This document shows, in pieces, positions 6,218-8,881 of a DNA stretch of 8,881 nucleotides. The position numbers and the translations under genes were made by a program. Position 1 is the first letter of the stretch; every line of letters starts with the position of its first letter. Under the pieces are notes generated by a model. That model ran no database searches. It was not told where the DNA came from and was given only the letters and a program-made list of their open reading frames with translations. Source of the DNA: Gemmatimonadota bacterium (GTDB lineage Bacteria; Gemmatimonadota; Gemmatimonadetes; Longimicrobiales; Longimicrobiaceae); contig JAHWJJ010000167.1 of the NCBI GenBank assembly GCA_019348475.1, positions 1-8,881 on the forward strand. The letters run 5' to 3'.

Positions 6218-6318
6218 GGTCTCCCCGGGGGATCGGGGGGATGGGCCTGCCGAGCTAGACGCCCGCCCCACCCCCGGCAAGCGCGGCGGCATCCGCGGAA
6301 GCTCCGGCCGGAGGGGTG

Positions 6319-6331
6319 GCAGATTATCTGC
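6319..6331. promoter_or_regulatory. Perfect palindrome in the divergent promoter region
   Basis: GCAGAT-T-ATCTGC is a perfect 13-nt palindrome in the 176-bp gap (6218-6393) between the unknown gene and the DNA ligase gene. On the minus strand it contains GATAAT, a 5 of 6 match to a -10 box, but I find no -35 at the right distance. It could be an operator or a core promoter for either gene. Confidence 0.4.
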
Positions 6332-6393
6332 GATTCGTGCGCCCGCGCCGTCGCTGTCCATCACCCGTGCCCGTTCCTTCCCAGGCCCCGCCC

Positions 6394-7989
6394 GTGAAGC
6401 GCTTCGCCGCCCTGTACGCCGAGCTGGACGAGACCACCAGGACCGGCGAAAAGGTCGACGCCCTCGCCGCGTACTTCGCGCACACGCCGCCGGAGGACGC
6501 GGCGTGGGCGGTGCACTTTCTCAGCGGCCGCCGGCCCAGGCGGCTGGTGCCCGCGCGCAAGCTGGCGGCGTGGGCCATGGAGGCGGCGGACGTTCCCGAG
6601 TGGCTGTTCGCCGAGTGCTACGAGTCCGTGGGCGACCTGGCGGAAACCATCTCGCTGCTGCTGCCGGACTCCGACGCCTCCAGCGACCGGCCGCTGCGGC
6701 ACTGGGTGGAGGAGCGCCTGCTCCCCCTGCGCGGCCAGGACGAGGACACGCAGCGCGCGGAGGTGCAGCGCGCCTGGGCCGAGCTGGACGGCCCGCAGGC
6801 GTACGTGTGGAACAAGCTGATCACCGGCGGCTTTCGCGTGGGGGTGTCGCAGAGCCTGGTGGTGCGCGCGCTGGCCCGCGTCAGCGGCGTGGACGAGGCG
6901 GCGGTGGCGCACCGGCTGATGGGCGCGTGGGATCCCACCCCCGCCTTCTACCAGCGCCTGCTGGCCGCCGACACCCGCGACACGGACCTGAGCCGGCCGT
7001 ATCCCTTCTTTCTGGCGTACGCGCTGGAGGGAGACGTGGAGGCGCTGGGCGACGCGCGCGACTGGCAGGCGGAGTGGAAGTGGGACGGCATTCGGGCGCA
7101 GGTGGTGCGCCGCCGCGGCGCCACCTTCCTCTGGTCGCGCGGCGAGGAGCTGATCACCGAGCGCTTTCCCGAGCTGGCGCACGCCGCCGCCCTGCTGCCG
7201 GACGGCACCGTGCTGGACGGCGAGATCATGCCCTGGCGCGAGGGGCCGCTCCCCTTCGCACAGCTGCAGCGGCGCATCGGGCGCAAGGTGCTGGGGCCAA
7301 AGATCCTGGCGGAGGTCCCGGTCGTCCTGCTCGCCTACGACCTGCTGGAGGTGGACGGCGCGGACGTGCGCGACCGGCCGTTCGCCTGGCGGCGCGAACG
7401 GCTGGAGGCGCTGGTGCGCGCCACCCCCTCCGCCGGCCGCATCCTGCTTTCACCGGCGGTGCACGCGGAGGATTGGGACGGCGTGCTGCACGCCCACCGC
7501 GAGGCGCGCGCCCGCGGCGCCGAGGGGCTGATGCTCAAGCGGCGGGACGCGCCGTACGGCGTGGGGCGCAGGAAGGGCGGGTGGTGGAAGTGGAAGGTGG
7601 AGCCGTTCACCATCGACGCCGTGCTCATCTACGCCCAGCGCGGCCACGGCCGGCGCGCCTCGCTGTACACCGACTACACCTTCGGCGTGTGGAAGGAGGG
7701 CGAGCTGGTGCCCTTCGCCAAGGCGTACAGCGGGCTCACGGACGAGGAGATCCGCCGGGTGGATGCCTTCGTGCGCCGCAACACCCTGCAGCGGTTCGGG
7801 CCGGTGCGGACGGTAAAGCCGGAGCTGGTGTTCGAGCTGGCGTTCGAGGGCATTCAGCGCTCGCCGCGCCACAAGAGCGGCGTGGCCGTGCGCTTTCCCC
7901 GCATGCTCCGCTGGCGCACCGACAAAAAGCCCGAGGACGCGGACTCGCTGGAAACCATCGTCGGAATGCTGGAGGCGGAGGGGCGGTAG
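6394..7989 (+). CDS. Bacterial ATP-dependent DNA ligase (repair-cluster family)
   Basis: The 531-residue enzyme seals nicks in duplex DNA through a lysyl-AMP intermediate. An N-terminal domain (about 1-200) contains NKLITGGFRVGVSQ (140-153). The adenylation domain carries motif I EWKWDGIR with nucleotidyl Lys229, motif III LDGEI (274-278), IIIa LLAYDLLEVDG (312-322), IV AEGLMLKR (376-383) and V WWKWKVEP (397-404). The OB domain follows, ending with FELAFEGIQRSPRHKSGVAVRFPR (479-503) and RWRTDK. Length and sequence fit the bacterial ligase family often encoded with an Lhr-type helicase, an exonuclease and a metallophosphoesterase; none of these is in the window. I choose GTG at 6394 because VKRFAALYAELDETTRT is the normal family start. 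GTG at 6316 would add a low-complexity, Pro-rich extension. Neither has a good SD: GGAGG abuts the 6316 GTG too closely. Enzyme identity is firm; the start is less so. Confidence 0.93.
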   Translation: MKRFAALYAELDETTRTGEKVDALAAYFAHTPPEDAAWAVHFLSGRRPRRLVPARKLAAWAMEAADVPEWLFAECYESVGDLAETISLLLPDSDASSDRPLRHWVEERLLPLRGQDEDTQRAEVQRAWAELDGPQAYVWNKLITGGFRVGVSQSLVVRALARVSGVDEAAVAHRLMGAWDPTPAFYQRLLAADTRDTDLSRPYPFFLAYALEGDVEALGDARDWQAEWKWDGIRAQVVRRRGATFLWSRGEELITERFPELAHAAALLPDGTVLDGEIMPWREGPLPFAQLQRRIGRKVLGPKILAEVPVVLLAYDLLEVDGADVRDRPFAWRRERLEALVRATPSAGRILLSPAVHAEDWDGVLHAHREARARGAEGLMLKRRDAPYGVGRRKGGWWKWKVEPFTIDAVLIYAQRGHGRRASLYTDYTFGVWKEGELVPFAKAYSGLTDEEIRRVDAFVRRNTLQRFGPVRTVKPELVFELAFEGIQRSPRHKSGVAVRFPRMLRWRTDKKPEDADSLETIVGMLEAEGR

Positions 7990-8030
7990 CCTGCATCCCT
8001 CTTATTGGCCATCTGGACGAAATGGAATTG

Positions 8031-8089
8031 GCGGGGTACAGAGACTCGGAACCGTGCTCCGGCACCCTTTCAAGGGCAGCGTACCCCGC
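8031..8089. other. Foldable inverted-repeat element downstream of the DNA ligase
   Basis: GCGGGGTAC (8031-8039) and GTACCCCGC (8081-8089) are a perfect 9-bp pair 41 nt apart. Inside, GTGC-TCCG-GCAC forms a short hairpin with a C(UCCG)G tetraloop. The next segment, CCCT-TTCA-AGGG, can form a second one, although the two share one C. A branched RNA structure is possible in the ligase 3' region. No known RNA family is recognised. Confidence 0.4.
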
Positions 8090-8149
8090 GCTGCCGGCCG
8101 GCGAGCGGGGGCGCCACACCGGGCCTCCAACCCTCTCGGATGAACAGCA

Positions 8150-8182
8150 GCGCGCCCGCGGTCGTGACGACCGCGGGCGCGC
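8150..8182. terminator. Strong hairpin, probable terminator between convergent genes
   Basis: GCGCGCCCGCGGTCG (8150-8164) and CGACCGCGGGCGCGC (8168-8182) form a perfect 15-bp stem with a 3-nt loop. It lies 160 bp after the ligase stop and 187 bp after the helicase stop, so it could end both transcripts. Neither side has a true T-tract (CGTTCGTG on the plus strand), which lowers confidence. Confidence 0.55.
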
Positions 8183-8243
8183 CGTTCGTGCTGGACCTGA
8201 GTGGTCCGCGCTCCCGCACGATGCGGGATGAAAGCGCAGTTCA

Positions 8244-8271
8244 ACCTCCCCCAGGGTTCATTGGGGGAGGT
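8244..8271. repeat. Palindromic intergenic element
   Basis: ACCTCCCCCA (8244-8253) pairs perfectly with TGGGGGAGGT (8262-8271) around GGGTTCAT. The right flank GCGAGCCTGAGCGAGCGGAG carries an internal GCGAG/GCGAG direct repeat. It resembles, but is not identical to, the hairpin family at 2069-2448 and 5179-5207. The rest of the gap up to 8369 shows only a small CCGCG-CAT-CGCGG hairpin at 8331-8343. Confidence 0.6.
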
Positions 8272-8369
8272 GCGAGCCTGAGCGAGCGGAGGGGGCGCGG
8301 CGCGGATCTGGCCATATCTGCTGAAGGTCTCCGCGCATCGCGGCTTTCCGTTCAGCGTTGCGAAACGGC

Positions 8370-8881
8370 TCAGCCGCCGCGCGGGCCGCCCCCACCGCCG
8401 CCGGACCCGCGGCCGCGTCCACCGCGGCGCCGGCCGCGGTTGGCGCCCACGCCGGCCATCTCGCGCTGCGGCTGGCCCTGGCGTGCGCCCTCGCCCTGCG
8501 GACGGCCAGCGCGCTCGCCGTCGCCGGCCCGCGGCGAGCGCTGCGACCGGTCGCGCAGGCGCGCGTCTTCCTCCGCCTGCCGCTGCGTCTTGCGCTCCAG
8601 CTTTTCCTTCGCGCGCGCGCGCTCCTCCGCCTTGCGCTTGCGGATCTCGGCGATGCGCTCGGCGATGGGCACCTCGAATCGCTCCGCCGGCCTGGCCCGG
8701 TAGTCGAAGCCCTCCACCGTGATGCGCGGCAGCTTCTTGCCGATGGCGCGCTCGATCGCCGCCAGGTCCCGCTCCTCGTCCGGCGAGACGAAGGTGTACG
8801 CGTCGCCGGTGGCCTCGGCGCGGGCGGTGCGGCCCACGCGGTGGATGTAGTCCTCCGGCACGTGCGGGACGTCGAAGTTCA
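8370..8881 (-). CDS. RhlE-like DEAD-box RNA helicase, C-terminal part (runs off right edge)
   Basis: The 169 visible residues are the end of the second RecA-like domain and the tail of an ATP-dependent RNA helicase that unwinds RNA duplexes, for example in ribosome assembly or RNA decay. They open with NFDVPHVPEDYIHRVGRTARA; the motif VI residues His13, Arg14, Gly16, Arg17 and Arg20 contact ATP. ATGDAYTFVSPDEERDLAAIERAIGKKLPRITVEGFDY (23-60) is the RhlE-type end of the core. After about residue 72 comes a Lys/Arg/Glu-rich helical stretch, probably a charged coil. The last 35 residues are Arg/Gly-rich (GRRRGGRGRGSGGGGGG), an RGG-like RNA-binding tail. The catalytic DEAD motif lies outside the window. 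Convergent with the DNA ligase gene. The family is certain; RhlE rather than another DEAD-box subtype is likely. Confidence 0.9.
   Translation of the reverse strand, partial: NFDVPHVPEDYIHRVGRTARAEATGDAYTFVSPDEERDLAAIERAIGKKLPRITVEGFDYRARPAERFEVPIAERIAEIRKRKAEERARAKEKLERKTQRQAEEDARLRDRSQRSPRAGDGERAGRPQGEGARQGQPQREMAGVGANRGRRRGGRGRGSGGGGGGPRGG

Noticed and set aside
6316..6393. Upstream GTG start adding 26 residues to the DNA ligase
   Set aside because: The added peptide is Arg/Pro-rich and unlike the family start. GGAGG directly abuts this GTG, which leaves no usable spacing, and the codon overlaps the palindrome at 6319.
6210..8231. Plus-strand open frame of 673 codons overlapping the DNA ligase
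   Set aside because: It is a frame shadow: Arg/Gly/Ala-rich low complexity, no SD, and it reads through the intergenic hairpins. The ligase frame holds all nucleotidyltransferase motifs.

Overview
The window is very GC-rich (roughly 70% by eye), with strong GC preference at third codon positions in every real gene and many GC-rich palindromes between genes. The palindromes (cores of the type CCCTTCCCCCAC...GTGGGGGAAGGG) and the mix of genes resemble a Gemmatimonadota genome of the Longimicrobium type. That is an inference from style; no marker gene here proves it.

Layout, left to right. (1) The first 86 codons of an unrecognised minus-strand gene run off the left edge at base 1, with a candidate promoter and a start-codon hairpin upstream. 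(2) A minus-strand, MltD-like lytic transglycosylase with a C-terminal LysM domain (618-1763) has a strong SD, a plausible sigma-70 promoter at 1903-1931 and a textbook terminator at 555-591. (3) A gene-free block (about 1935-2636) holds two and a half tandem copies of a roughly 175-bp unit plus another palindrome. (4) A minus-strand DUF2784 membrane protein (2637-3041, TTG start) is overlapped by a possible 35-codon leader ORF (3038-3145) in a TTGA stop/start arrangement. (5) A minus-strand FadD-type long-chain acyl-CoA ligase (3267-4994) has its own terminator. (6) A 302-bp gap carries a single copy of the hairpin family. (7) A minus-strand 306-residue protein of unknown function (5297-6217) is divergent from (8) a plus-strand bacterial ATP-dependent DNA ligase (6394-7989) of the family usually found beside an Lhr-type helicase, an exonuclease and a phosphoesterase. 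(9) A 380-bp convergent gap is full of inverted repeats. (10) The C-terminal 169 residues of an RhlE-like DEAD-box RNA helicase (minus strand) run off the right edge.

The genes look like separate housekeeping or accessory units, most with their own signals, and not one pathway: wall turnover, fatty-acid activation, DNA repair ligation and RNA remodelling. I see no CRISPR array, tRNA, rRNA, transposase, phage gene or toxin-antitoxin pair. I do not see a convincing new multi-gene system. The items most worth checking are the covarying hairpin/tandem-repeat family, the coupled leader ORF before the DUF2784 gene, the unknown gene divergent from the orphan DNA ligase, and a foldable element at 8031-8089.
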